DNA of 64,000 nucleotides, taken from Pseudomonas sp. CC6-YY-74 (GTDB lineage: Bacteria > Pseudomonadota > Gammaproteobacteria > Pseudomonadales > Pseudomonadaceae). The stretch spans positions 2,146,001-2,210,000 of the forward strand of contig NZ_CP019947.1 in assembly GCF_002025205.1 (NCBI RefSeq), in the 5' to 3' direction. Shown here one piece after another: positions 1 to 11,162 of this stretch. Under the pieces are notes generated by a model. It was given only the letters and a program-made list of their open reading frames with translations. It made no database searches and was not told where the DNA came from. Position numbers and translations under genes: made by a program. The stretch's first letter is position 1, and each line of letters begins with the position of its first letter.

Positions 1-218
1 TCGTCCGGCACCGTGTCCTTGGGCATACGCACCACGGTAACCTGCTGAGCCTCGACCATCTGCCCGAACGGAATCTCCAGCGTGGCGACCACCACATTCT
101 GCAAATTGTCATCCGGGCTGGCATTCAGCCGCGCGCTGAGCCAGTTGTTGGCCATCCAGGCAGCGCCAAGACCCAAGAGCAGGGAAAGGGCTATCAGGGT
201 GAAGGTTCGAGCGCTCAT
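1..218 (-). CDS. cpaB: Flp pilus assembly protein CpaB/RcpC, N-terminal part (runs off the window)
   Basis: The reverse strand from 218 encodes about 72 residues that run off the left edge. They begin with a short basic N-terminus and a hydrophobic segment (about residues 7-24), followed by a SAF-like stretch (VVVATLEIPFGQMV). This is the usual start of CpaB/RcpC, a periplasmic component of Flp (Tad) pilus machines that works with the secretin. The ATG at 218 is preceded by GGAGAT seven bases upstream. It lies 12 bases after the AAA ATPase stop and belongs to the same operon as the prepilin peptidase and Flp pilin genes. The C-terminal part lies outside the window. Confidence 0.8.
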   Translation of the reverse strand, partial: MSARTFTLIALSLLLGLGAAWMANNWLSARLNASPDDNLQNVVVATLEIPFGQMVEAQQVTVVRMPKDTVPD

Positions 219-230
219 GTCGGTATCTCC

Positions 231-1553
231 TTAGCCAAGAAAATCGAGCTGGACGAAGTAGTTGTGCCAGGCCCACTCCAGCTCACTGGGCGACAGTGGT
301 CCGGAACCATCCAGGTAGCGCTGACGGTCCAGCGCCATACCCAGCAAGTCCCGTGGATGGCAAGGCACCAGCGGCATGCCCTCTGCTTCATACAAGCCTT
401 GCAACACATAGCGCAGTAGCACCGGGTCATAGGCGATGCCCAGGCGCTCGCACTCCTGACGCCAGATGCGCCCGTATTCATCGGGGTTGAGGTAGTCGAA
501 GTGCAGCTTGTAGCCGATGCGCCGCAGGAAGGCCTCGTCGGCCAGTTCCAGCGGGTTGAGGTTGGTGGAGAACACCAGGATCAGGTCGAACGGCAACTCG
601 CAGTGGCGGCCGCCGCCGAGGTTGAGGAAGTCGCGCTTCTCCTCCATAGGTACGATCCAGCGGTTGAGCAGCTCTGCCGGGGCCATGCGCTGGCGGCCCA
701 TGTCGTCGATGATAAACAGGCCATTGCTGGCCTTGAGCTGCAACGGCGCCTGGTACAGGCGGGTGAAGGGGTCGTAGCGGATGTCCAGTTGTTCCATGCT
801 CAACTCACCGCCGGTGATGACTATCGGCCGCTTACAGCACAGCAGTCGCCGATCGATGCCCTCATTGAGCAGCAGCTTGTTCTCTTTCCCGTTCTGGTCG
901 AGACGCTGGTGGGTCTGCGGGTCGTAAATTTCGATCACCGCCTCATTGATGGCGATGGCATGCGGCACCCAGATGGCCTCGGCGAACAGGCGAATCAACC
1001 GACTACTGATGTAGGTCTTGCCGGTACCTGCCGGGCCGTAAATCATCATGGCGCGCCCGGAATTCAGGGCCACGCCCAACTGGTCAAGCATGCCCTTCGT
1101 CAGCACCACGCCACTGAAGGCCGCCCCCATGTCGCGAGCAGTGATGCGGCCATGGTGAATGGTCTGCACCTTGAGCAGGGAGCGGTAGGCACTCACCGGA
1201 TAGGGCGCCGCGCCGATATAGCCGCTACGGGCCAGGGCATCGCGGGCGGCGCCGCGGCCGCGCTCGGTCAGGCCGTAGCGCAGCGCCTGGCCACCGCTCT
1301 GGCCAAGCACCTCGACACGACCATCCTTGCGCAAAAATACGAGAATTTCTTCAACCACCGTGCCGGTCAGCGCCAGGCGCTCGACCAGCCGTGGCAAATC
1401 CAGCACCCCGGCGTCATGCAGATGCTTGCACAGCAGATCGCCGAGGAAGCTATCGGCCAGACCGGTATCGCGGATGGTTCGTGGCTGCGGCGCCAAGCGC
1501 TGTACCGCTTCCCGCTCGCTGGGGAAGGCGTCGCTATCGCTGATTGCATACAT
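231..1553 (-). CDS. AAA-family ATPase encoded inside the Tad/Flp pilus operon
   Basis: This 440-residue cytoplasmic protein has an N-terminal part of about 140 residues resembling a winged-helix or adaptor region, then an AAA module. The Walker A motif GPAGTGKT is at residues 173-180, the Walker B motif LFIIDD near 279-284, and a sensor-1-like FSTN follows near 330. No membrane segment is visible. It is not TadA (too short, no secretion-ATPase boxes) and not obviously TadZ (no deviant Walker A). Its position between the prepilin peptidase and CpaB, with gaps of 17 and 12 bases, implies a role in Flp pilus assembly or regulation. That role is inferred from position only. Confidence 0.7.
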   Translation of the reverse strand: MYAISDSDAFPSEREAVQRLAPQPRTIRDTGLADSFLGDLLCKHLHDAGVLDLPRLVERLALTGTVVEEILVFLRKDGRVEVLGQSGGQALRYGLTERGRGAARDALARSGYIGAAPYPVSAYRSLLKVQTIHHGRITARDMGAAFSGVVLTKGMLDQLGVALNSGRAMMIYGPAGTGKTYISSRLIRLFAEAIWVPHAIAINEAVIEIYDPQTHQRLDQNGKENKLLLNEGIDRRLLCCKRPIVITGGELSMEQLDIRYDPFTRLYQAPLQLKASNGLFIIDDMGRQRMAPAELLNRWIVPMEEKRDFLNLGGGRHCELPFDLILVFSTNLNPLELADEAFLRRIGYKLHFDYLNPDEYGRIWRQECERLGIAYDPVLLRYVLQGLYEAEGMPLVPCHPRDLLGMALDRQRYLDGSGPLSPSELEWAWHNYFVQLDFLG

Positions 1554-1570
1554 AACGAACCTCCCGGCTA

Positions 1571-2086
1571 TTAGATGAAGTACAACCAGTAGCCACTGGC
1601 CAAAGTGCCCAGCAGAATCGCGACCGAATAAGGGAAAGGCTTGCCCGCGACCTCACCCGTCGCCGGGGCAAAGTAGGCGCGCGCCCTTAACATCAGCCAA
1701 TACCGCGAAAAGGTCATCGACAACTGACCGCGCACCAGCACGATCAGGAAACCGCACAAGCCGCCGGCGATCAGGCTGAAGAGTGCAGCCCAGAGCGCAC
1801 CTTGCGGGGTCAGAAAAGCGCCGACCATGGCCATTAGCTTGACGTCGCCAGCGGCCATTCCGCCCAGGACGTAGAGCGGCAGGAATACGGCAAACCCCAC
1901 CAACATCCCTAGGGCGCCATTACCCAGCCCGCTAACTCCGGCGAAATAAACCTGACCGGCCAAGCCCAAACCCAACCCCAATAGAACCAGAAGGTTGGGA
2001 ATGCGGTGGCGACGCAGATCGCTCACCACCGCAACCCCCAGCAGCCCTAGTAGCAAAATGACGGGGACCATCTGCTCCATGGACAT
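1571..2086 (-). CDS. Flp-type prepilin peptidase (A24 family, TadV/CpaA/FppA)
   Basis: This 171-residue, strongly hydrophobic protein has about five membrane segments. It carries the two aspartates of A24 aspartic prepilin peptidases: one in SDLRRHRIPN (about D22) and one in the GxGD-like AAGDVKLM (about residues 77-84). It lacks the N-terminal methyltransferase domain of PilD, as is normal for the short TadV/CpaA class. Its expected job is to remove the leader of the Flp pilin encoded just upstream. It is 31 bases downstream of flp and 17 bases upstream of the AAA ATPase gene, so a single transcript is likely. Confidence 0.85.
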   Translation of the reverse strand: MSMEQMVPVILLLGLLGVAVVSDLRRHRIPNLLVLLGLGLGLAGQVYFAGVSGLGNGALGMLVGFAVFLPLYVLGGMAAGDVKLMAMVGAFLTPQGALWAALFSLIAGGLCGFLIVLVRGQLSMTFSRYWLMLRARAYFAPATGEVAGKPFPYSVAILLGTLASGYWLYFI

Positions 2087-2117
2087 CGCTGCCTACTCCA
2101 CCTGAACCTTCAGTCAA

Positions 2118-2300
2118 CTACGGGGCAATTGCGTCGCCAAGGGCCTCAATCACGGTATTCACGTTAGTTCCAAGTGTCTCGAACGCAGCTACAACAAATA
2201 CAGTTACCAGCCCACCCGCCACCGCATATTCCACGATGGTCAGCCCATCCTCGTCCTCAACGAACTTCATCACCGCAGTCTTGATACTTGCAAAAGTCAT
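2118..2300 (-). CDS. flp: Flp family type IVb pilin
   Basis: The product is 60 residues long: a short basic leader ending in Gly, then LTIVEYAVAGG, a long hydrophobic helix and a short C-terminus. The G/LTIVEY junction is the processing site recognised by A24 prepilin peptidases, and Glu at position +5 is conserved in pilins. I prefer the ATG at 2300 because GTGAGG lies eight bases upstream; a GTG three codons earlier would overlap that Shine-Dalgarno sequence. It is the first gene of the minus-strand Tad operon. The 394-base gap upstream holds the direct repeats described separately. Confidence 0.88.
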   Translation of the reverse strand: MTFASIKTAVMKFVEDEDGLTIVEYAVAGGLVTVFVVAAFETLGTNVNTVIEALGDAIAP

Positions 2301-2389
2301 TTCGCCCACCTCACTCGAATGATTAATTCCAGGATCCAGGCAGTGCTTGTTGCCTGCCTACTTGCACCCTAGTCAGCGGGAAAAATAGG

Positions 2390-2429
2390 CGTTAGGAGTT
2401 TTTTGTGGATCGCTAGGACTTTTTTGCCA
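2390..2429. promoter_or_regulatory. Two direct repeats, 21 bp apart, upstream of flp
   Basis: Read on the plus strand, a 19-base unit beginning CGTTAGGAGTTTTTTG (2390-2408) recurs as CGCTAGGACTTTTTTG (2411-2429). Fourteen of the first 16 positions match, at a 21-base period, or two helical turns. The pair lies about 90 bp before the flp start in a 394-base gap (2301-2694) that otherwise holds no convincing gene. Such spacing suits a dimeric activator. In P. aeruginosa the flp genes depend on the response regulator PprB, so a PprB-like site is a reasonable guess, but the regulator is not shown here. Confidence 0.45.
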
Positions 2430-2694
2430 GACTCTACCCGCAATCCTGGTGAGGCCAGTGGAAAGCGAGACAGAGAGCACCAGTACGAATAGCGAACCCG
2501 CGGCAGACGAGCAACGGCGCCGTCGCTACGGCCCAGTGCGAACCCCTCCGAAGCTGGGCTTGCGGCTGGTTATAGCGGTTTACGTCCGGGCAAAAGAGCA
2601 CCCTCGGCAGAACTCGTCCTTTACAGCAGTGGCATTGTGACTTTACTTGTCAGCTAGGGGCGGGAAGCAACAAAAGAGAAGGCAGGGTTCAGCG

Positions 2695-3576
2695 ATGACA
2701 CCTATATCGGCCAGCAAGCCATTGCTGTTGTGGCTCGATTTAACCCATGACCGATCAACCGAGGAGTTGATCGCGCAGTTTCGCGCATCCTGCGACTGCC
2801 AGCTGGCGCATGACTTGCTGATTGCCCAGGAAGACTGGGACCAGCAGCCGGACATGATCTGCATGCACTTCGATAGGCCCGACCTGCTGGGCCTCAACTG
2901 GCTGCTGGAGGTCAAGCGCAGCTTCCCCTCGATTCCTCTGACCATGTTCACCGTGCAACACTCCGAAGAGCTGGCGGTCTGGGCCATGCGCTCGCGGGTC
3001 TGGGAATATATGGTGCTGCCTCTCTCGGTAGCCGAGCAGAGCCGTTATCTGAAGTCCCTGGAGCAGCTCTGCCAACTGCGCCGCAGTGCCAAAAACCAGA
3101 GTCAGAAACCGCTCATCGAACACTTCCCGGCCCTGCCGGACAGCATTCGACGCACCGCAGGCCATCAGAAGCATCAGGCGCTGGAAAAGGCGTTGCTGCA
3201 CATAGACCAGCATTTTCGCGAGAGCATCGACCAGAAGGTGCTGGCGCAGCGCTGCGGCATGACACCCTTCCGCTTCAGTCGCCTATTTAAGGAAGTGAAC
3301 GGTACTGGTTTTGTGGAGTACATCCTCAACAAGCGCATGGAATGCGCCAAGGACCTGCTCGACAACAGCCAGATGCCCATCACCAGCATCGGCTATGAGG
3401 TCGGCTTCAAGGACCCCTCCTATTTCGCCCGCGCCTTCAAACAGTGCGTTGGCTGCACAGCTAGTGAATACCGCCAAAAACCTGGTCCCAACCCCAGTTC
3501 AGCTACGGCTGTAACTGCAGAGCCGGCAGTGGATGATGCACTGGTAGGGGTAGTCGAGAGCTTGGCCGCAGGTTGA
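2695..3576 (+). CDS. AraC-family regulator with N-terminal degenerate receiver domain
   Basis: The 293-residue protein has a response-regulator-like fold over about residues 8-120. It starts with LLLWLDLTHD and ends EYMVLPLS. An AraC-type double helix-turn-helix follows (about 165-265, with VLAQRCGMTPFRFSRLFK and the closing IGYEVGFKDPSYFARAFKQ). At the place where receivers carry the conserved K-P pair the sequence reads L-P, so classical phosphorylation is doubtful. The ATG at 2695 has AGGG eight bases upstream; a TTG at 2647 in the same frame is less convincing. It is divergent from the flp operon, making it a candidate local regulator, although no direct evidence links the two. Confidence 0.75.
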   Translation: MTPISASKPLLLWLDLTHDRSTEELIAQFRASCDCQLAHDLLIAQEDWDQQPDMICMHFDRPDLLGLNWLLEVKRSFPSIPLTMFTVQHSEELAVWAMRSRVWEYMVLPLSVAEQSRYLKSLEQLCQLRRSAKNQSQKPLIEHFPALPDSIRRTAGHQKHQALEKALLHIDQHFRESIDQKVLAQRCGMTPFRFSRLFKEVNGTGFVEYILNKRMECAKDLLDNSQMPITSIGYEVGFKDPSYFARAFKQCVGCTASEYRQKPGPNPSSATAVTAEPAVDDALVGVVESLAAG

Positions 3577-3618
3577 TCGGCCGACTCGCTAGTGATGAAC
3601 GTATCTACACCAGCAGCC

Positions 3619-3688
3619 CGCAGGAGGGGCTTGGCCGTGATTGCGGCTGAACGTCGCGCAAAAGCATCGCGGCTAACGCCCCTCCCCC
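3619..3688. repeat. REP-like imperfect inverted repeat
   Basis: The sequence between the araC-type gene and ligA begins GGAGGGGCTTGGCCG and ends CGGCTAACGCCCCTCC, so the outer arms are complementary. It resembles the palindromic units at 7565-7638 and 63592-63668. It probably forms a hairpin at the convergent gene ends. Confidence 0.5.
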
Positions 3689-3709
3689 TCAGAGCGTTTA
3701 CCGCCTAAA

Positions 3710-6091
<2,382 letters not shown>

Positions 6092-6277
6092 TCACAAGCC
6101 GTAGCTGCAGGCGTGAGACTGGAGGCGGTTGCCGGGTATTTCCGGCCCTGGCGTCCAGTTCAACCTTTGGTTGATATTCAGGCGCAGGATTCTAGCCGTT
6201 TGCAGGTTGGCTTGCCTGGGCTATGTGGCCGCGAGGCTTGGATTTTGCCGCTGAACGTGGTTGGTAAGCAGGAGCCC

Positions 6278-6429
6278 AAAAGCCAAAAGCATCGCGCCGG
6301 GGTCGGCCCTCCCACAAGAGCAGCAGGCAACGCATTCCCCTGTAGGAGCCGCGACCTCGCGGCGATAGCGGGCCGCAGGGCCGCAGGGCCGCTAAAAAGC
6401 CAAAGCATCGCGCCGGGGCGGCCCTTCTA
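6278..6429. repeat. Cluster of short dispersed repeats between zipA and ligA
   Basis: Two direct copies of a unit containing AGCATCGCGCCGGGG followed by GGCCCTYCY lie at 6278-6314 and 6394-6429. Between them is a small palindromic stretch, GTAGGAGCCGCGACCTCGCG (about 6342-6361). A third copy of the first unit occurs in inverted orientation at 27904-27942. The rest of the 6089-6519 gap shows no gene. These look like REP/BIME-type elements. Confidence 0.6.
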
Positions 6430-6519
6430 CACGTTTGTGGGGGACCTGCGGAATCAGAAAAACAAAGCCTCAAGCCAAGCGCGCGGCTTGTAGCTTGAGG
6501 CTTATCGTTTGCAGCAGGC

Positions 6520-7350
6520 TTAGCGCTTGTTGGTCAACTGCTTGCGCTCATATTCGACGATGCGCTGACGGTAATGCTCGATGGTTTGCGCGGTCATCAC
6601 GCTGCGCTGGTCGTCCTTGAGTTCGCCGTTGAGTTCGTGGGCCAGCTTGCGCGCGGCAGCGACCATCACGTCGAACGCCTGTTTGGGATGACGTGGCCCC
6701 GGCAGGCCGAGGAAAAAACTCACGGCGCGGGTGTTGAAGCCTTCTATATCATCGAGGTCGAAAGTGCCCGGCTTGAGGGCGTTGGCCATGGAGAACAGTA
6801 CTTCGCCTTTACCGGCCATGCTCTCGTGACGATGGAAAATGTCCATCTCGCCGAAACGCAGGCCACTTTCCAGAATGTTCTGCAGCAGCGCCGGGCCCTT
6901 GAAGCCATCGTCGTCGCGGGCGACCACATTGATCACCAGCACTTCTTCGACCGGCGGCAGCTCTTTGCTAGCGCTGGACGCCTTGTCCTTGCGCGACTCG
7001 CTCGCACCCTCATCCACTGGATTGAGCAGCGTCGGCACCGGCTCGTCTTGGCCCAGATTGAGGTCACCCTGTTGCGGTTCGCCACCGCTGCGGCGACGAC
7101 TCAGCTCGCGGGCGCTCATCGAGGGCAGATCGTGTTCGTCCAGCGATGGTTCCTGATGACGATCGATAACCCGTGGCGTGCTGAGCAAACCTGGATCACT
7201 ATCGGCTTCCGGCAGCTCGGCAAAACTGCGGTCGAGTTTGAACTTCAATTTTCCCTTGCCACCGCGCATGCGCCGCCAACCATCGAACAAGATGCCGGCT
7301 ATCACAATAATGCCGATGACTATCAGCCATTCGCGCAGACCGAATTCCAT
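6520..7350 (-). CDS. zipA: Cell division protein ZipA
   Basis: This 276-residue protein tethers FtsZ to the inner membrane at the division site. It has one N-terminal membrane segment (about residues 8-24, [15 protein letters not shown]), a basic stretch, a charged and proline-rich linker (about 40-140) and a C-terminal FtsZ-binding domain (about 140-265, with [16 protein letters not shown] and [12 protein letters not shown]). The gene sits between smc and ligA, the standard order in Pseudomonas. AAGG lies seven bases before the ATG. The 317-base gap to smc (7351-7667) contains only a palindromic repeat. Confidence 0.95.
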   Translation of the reverse strand: MEFGLREWLIVIGIIVIAGILFDGWRRMRGGKGKLKFKLDRSFAELPEADSDPGLLSTPRVIDRHQEPSLDEHDLPSMSARELSRRRSGGEPQQGDLNLGQDEPVPTLLNPVDEGASESRKDKASSASKELPPVEEVLVINVVARDDDGFKGPALLQNILESGLRFGEMDIFHRHESMAGKGEVLFSMANALKPGTFDLDDIEGFNTRAVSFFLGLPGPRHPKQAFDVMVAAARKLAHELNGELKDDQRSVMTAQTIEHYRQRIVEYERKQLTNKR

Positions 7351-7564
7351 GAAATACCTTGACCCCTGATTGAAATTTTATGAAAAAGGCGTCCTGCCCC
7401 GACTGCGTCAACTCTAAACCGTGGTGCCAACCCCATGTTCTGACGGGTGTTTCTCACGTGTAACAAAAGTGGACGATAAGCTAGCACGACAAAAGATAAC
7501 TTTACACAGCCAACAGGCCGTTAACACGCTATGTCTCCACTTAGCAGCGGCTAAAAGGAGTGGT

Positions 7565-7638
7565 CGGGCGGCGTTGCGCTTTAGCCGCGAACGCTTCGAG
7601 ACACAGCAAAAGCTTCGCGGCTAAAGCCGCGCCTACAG
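7565..7638. repeat. REP-like palindromic element downstream of smc
   Basis: The arms GCGCTTTAGCCGCGAA and TTCGCGGCTAAAGC pair around a loop of about 25 bases, forming a long hairpin. The same core (CTTTAGCCGCGA / TCGCGGCTAAAG) recurs at 63592-63668. It is the only recognisable content of the gap 7351-7667. Confidence 0.65.
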
Positions 7639-7667
7639 GGGTGGGCAAACACTCCAGCTCAGGCGCC

Positions 7668-10600
7668 TCATGCCTCCACCATAGCCAAGGCCTCTTCCAC
7701 ATCCACGGCGACCAAACGCGAACAACCCGGTTCATGCATGGTCACGCCCATTAGTTGATCGGCCATTTCCATGGCGATCTTGTTGTGGGTGATATAGATG
7801 AACTGCACCGTCTGTGACATTTCCTTGACCAAACGGGCATAACGCCCGACGTTGGCGTCGTCCAGCGGCGCATCGACTTCGTCGAGCATGCAGAACGGCG
7901 CCGGATTGAGCTGGAAGATGGCGAATACCAGGGCCAGCGCGGTCAACGCCTTCTCGCCCCCCGAGAGCAGATGGATGGTGCTGTTTTTCTTGCCCGGCGG
8001 GCGCGCCATGATGGTCACCCCTGTATCGAGTAGATCTTCGCCAGTGAGTTCCAAATAAGCGTTGCCGCCGCCGAAAACTTTGGGAAACAGGGCCTGCAAA
8101 CCGCCGTTGATCTGATCGAAGGTTTCCTTGAAGCGGTTACGGGTTTCCTTGTCGATCTTGCGGATGACGTTTTCCAGGGTGTCCAGCGCCTCGACCAGGT
8201 CGGCATTCTGTGCATCCAGGTAGCGTTTGCGCTCGGATTGCTGCTGGTATTCGTCGATGGCCGCCAGGTTGATCGGGCCGAGACGCTGAATCCGCGCGGC
8301 CAGGCGCTCCAGCTCATCTTCCCAGGCCTTTTCACTGGCCTCGCCGGGTAACGTCGCGAGCACGCCGTGCAGGTCGTAATTGTCTTCCAGCAACTGATCC
8401 TGCAGGGCCTTGCGCCGTACGGTCAGTGCTTGCCACTCCATGCGCTGCTGCTCCAGCTGACCGCGTAACAGCTGGGATTGCTGTTCGGCCTGGGTGCGCC
8501 GCTTCTCCGCATCACGCAACTGGAGGTCGGCGTCTTCCAACGCCAAGCGGGCCAGTTTGAGTTCGTCTTCCACTGCCATGCGCTTATCGAGCAACTCTTC
8601 GAGCTTCAGACGCAGCTCTTCCAGCGGTGCCTCGCCCTCTTCCAGGTTGAGGCTGAGCTGTTCGCGCTTCTCGTGCAGGCGCTCGGCCTGCGATTCGAGA
8701 CGCTCCAGCGCCTGACGGGTGGAATCATGCTGGGCCTTTAGCGAGCCCAGGCGTACGGCCAACTGATGGGCGTGGTCCTTGTGCGCTCTAGCCTCCTGGC
8801 GCACCCGGTCGAGCCGTTCGCGCAGGGCATCGCGGCTGGCCAGCAGGCTTTCGCGCTGTTCATGGTCGGTGGCCATGGCCTCGAGGGCATCTTGCAGTTG
8901 CAGACGTGATTCGCCCAACTGCTCCTGCTCGATTTCGCGCTGTTCGGCCAGTTCAAGCAGCTCGCTGTCGAGGCGGCGACGGCGCAGGGTCAATTGCTCG
9001 ACCTTGGCCTGCCCGGCGGACAGCTGCGCCTTCAGCTCGCCGAGACGGCGGGCCTGATCCTGCAATTGACGGCGCTGCTGCTCACGCGCCTCCTCCTGTT
9101 GCCCTTGGCTTTCACGCAAGTGCAGCAAGCGCTCATCGAGCAGCGCCAGCGCCGCCTCGCGCTCTTCGCGCTGCAAATCCAGGCGTTCGATTTCCTGACC
9201 ACGCGCCAGCACGCCGCTTTCCGCTGCGCTGGCGCGGCGTACCCGCAGAAAATGCCGACCGACCCAGTAACCGTCGCGACTGATCAGGCTTTCGCCTTCG
9301 CCCAGGCTGGCGCGAGCGGCCAGCGCATCGTCCAGGGTTTGCACTGGTTTGACCTTGGCCAGCCAGGGCGCCAGATCGATACTGGCTTCGACCTTGTCCA
9401 GCAGACTGCCGGCGACCCGCACGCCGCCGCGATTCGGGCTGGCCAGGCGCAGGTCGCCCTGGGCCAGACTGCTGAAATCCAGGCCATCGAAATCGTCCAG
9501 CAGCACCGCTTGCAGGTCGGCGCCGAGCACGGTTTCCACCGCCAGCTCCCAGCCGGCCTCGACGCGCAGACCTTCGGCCAGACGCGGCCGCTCGCTCAAG
9601 TGCTGTTCACGCAGCCAGTCGCCCGCGCCCTTGCCCGGATCGAGCGCTGCCTGCTGCAGGGCTTCCAACGAAGCCAGCCGGCCATTTAGGCGCTGCAGTT
9701 CGCCTTGCGCCTGTTGCTGGGCCTGGCCGGCTTGCTGCAGTTCGGTGCGCAGGTGTTGCAGGCGCTCGGCTTGCTGCTCTTCGGCAAGCTGCAGGTCTTC
9801 CAGGCTCAGTTCGCTAACGGCGATCTGCTCGCTCAGCTCGACAATGGCCGCGTCTTCCGGGTCGGCGGCCAGTTGCTGCAATTCATCCGCGAGGCGGCGT
9901 TGACGCTCGGCCAGACGCTCCAGACTGAGCTCCAACTGCTGGATCCGTGATTGCTCCACCTCGGCCTGGCGGCGCGGTTCGGCACTGCGCTGGTTGAAGC
10001 CGTCCCACTGCTCCTGCCAACCCTGCATGGTGGTTTCGCATTGTTCCAGCACGACTGCGGCCTCTTCGGCAGCGGCGGCGGTCAGCTCCTGCTCGGGTTC
10101 GAGCATGCTCAGCTCTTCGCCCAAGGTGGCCAGCAGGGTGCGGTCGTGACCCAGGTGCGATTCGGTTTCCAGTCGCGCGCGCTCTGACTCGCGCAGATCG
10201 TCCTGCAATTGGCGCAAACGCTGCTGACCATGCTGGATGCTCTGCTCGACCCGGGCGATATCGCCACCGACCGAATAGAAACGCCCCTGTACCAGGTTGA
10301 AGCGCTCGCTCAGTTCATGATGGCCATCGCGCAGGCGTTCGATGCTGGCATCGGCGTTGCGCTGCTCGGCGACCAGAGCCTCGAAGCCGACCTCCTGATT
10401 GCCGATCACCGCTTCGCGCTGACCGACCTGTTCATTCAGTTCCTGCCAGCGCAAGGCCGTCAGCTGAGCTTTCAGCTGGCGTTCTTCGGCCTTGTATTCC
10501 TGATACTTCTCCGCCGCCTGGGCCTGGCGGTGCAAACGTTCGAGCTGGCGCTCCAATTCTTCACGCAGATCACTCAGGCGCGCCAGGTTCTCGTAGGTGC

Positions 10601-11156
10601 GGCGGATACGGTTCTCGGTCTCGCGGCGGCGCTCCTTGTATTTGGAGATGCCGGCGGCTTCCTCGATGAAGTTGCGCAAATCTTCGGGCTTGGCCTCGAT
10701 CAGCTTGGAAATCATGCCCTGCTCGATGATCGAGTAGCTGCGTGGGCCCAGGCCGGTGCCGAGGAAGATGTCGGTGATGTCGCGCCGGCGGCACTTGGTG
10801 CCGTTGAGAAAATAGGTGTTCTGGCTGTCGCGGGTCACCCGACGGCGAATGGAAATTTCGTTATAGCTGGCGTACTCGCCGGTCAGGGTGCCGTCGGAGT
10901 TGTCGAAGATCAGCTCGATGGACGCCTGGGTCACCGGCTTGCGCGTGGTGGAGCCGTTGAAGATGACATCGGTCATCGACTCGCCGCGAAGGTTCTTCGC
11001 CGAACTCTCGCCCATTACCCAGCGGACGGCGTCGATGATGTTGGACTTGCCGCAGCCGTTAGGCCCGACCACCGCCGCCATGTTGCTCGGAAAGCTCACC
11101 GTGGTCGGGTCGACGAATGACTTGAAGCCGGCCAGCTTGATGCATTTAAGCCGCAT
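7668..11156 (-). CDS. smc: Chromosome segregation protein SMC
   Basis: The 1162-residue chromosome condensation ATPase has an N-terminal head with Walker A GPNGCGKSN (residues 31-39), a long coiled coil rich in Glu, Gln, Leu and Arg, and a hinge around residues 510-660. A second coiled coil and a C-terminal head follow, with the ABC signature LSGGEKAL (about 1064-1071) and Walker B FCMLDEVDAP (about 1087-1096). The length is normal for bacterial SMC. AAGGATGA lies just before the ATG at 11156, and the upstream GntR gene stops six bases earlier, so translation is probably coupled. A MksB-type alternative is unlikely given the zipA/ligA context. Confidence 0.97.
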   Translation of the reverse strand: MRLKCIKLAGFKSFVDPTTVSFPSNMAAVVGPNGCGKSNIIDAVRWVMGESSAKNLRGESMTDVIFNGSTTRKPVTQASIELIFDNSDGTLTGEYASYNEISIRRRVTRDSQNTYFLNGTKCRRRDITDIFLGTGLGPRSYSIIEQGMISKLIEAKPEDLRNFIEEAAGISKYKERRRETENRIRRTYENLARLSDLREELERQLERLHRQAQAAEKYQEYKAEERQLKAQLTALRWQELNEQVGQREAVIGNQEVGFEALVAEQRNADASIERLRDGHHELSERFNLVQGRFYSVGGDIARVEQSIQHGQQRLRQLQDDLRESERARLETESHLGHDRTLLATLGEELSMLEPEQELTAAAAEEAAVVLEQCETTMQGWQEQWDGFNQRSAEPRRQAEVEQSRIQQLELSLERLAERQRRLADELQQLAADPEDAAIVELSEQIAVSELSLEDLQLAEEQQAERLQHLRTELQQAGQAQQQAQGELQRLNGRLASLEALQQAALDPGKGAGDWLREQHLSERPRLAEGLRVEAGWELAVETVLGADLQAVLLDDFDGLDFSSLAQGDLRLASPNRGGVRVAGSLLDKVEASIDLAPWLAKVKPVQTLDDALAARASLGEGESLISRDGYWVGRHFLRVRRASAAESGVLARGQEIERLDLQREEREAALALLDERLLHLRESQGQQEEAREQQRRQLQDQARRLGELKAQLSAGQAKVEQLTLRRRRLDSELLELAEQREIEQEQLGESRLQLQDALEAMATDHEQRESLLASRDALRERLDRVRQEARAHKDHAHQLAVRLGSLKAQHDSTRQALERLESQAERLHEKREQLSLNLEEGEAPLEELRLKLEELLDKRMAVEDELKLARLALEDADLQLRDAEKRRTQAEQQSQLLRGQLEQQRMEWQALTVRRKALQDQLLEDNYDLHGVLATLPGEASEKAWEDELERLAARIQRLGPINLAAIDEYQQQSERKRYLDAQNADLVEALDTLENVIRKIDKETRNRFKETFDQINGGLQALFPKVFGGGNAYLELTGEDLLDTGVTIMARPPGKKNSTIHLLSGGEKALTALALVFAIFQLNPAPFCMLDEVDAPLDDANVGRYARLVKEMSQTVQFIYITHNKIAMEMADQLMGVTMHEPGCSRLVAVDVEEALAMVEA

Positions 11157-11162
11157 ATACAG

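Noticed and set aside
501..1574. 357-codon plus-strand ORF opposite the AAA ATPase gene
   Set aside because: It is antisense to a protein with clear Walker motifs; long mirror ORFs are expected in GC-rich DNA, and the translation has no recognisable domain.
2449..2640. 63-codon plus-strand ORF upstream of the AraC-type gene
   Set aside because: No ribosome binding site, no recognisable composition or motif, and it lies in the divergent regulatory gap.
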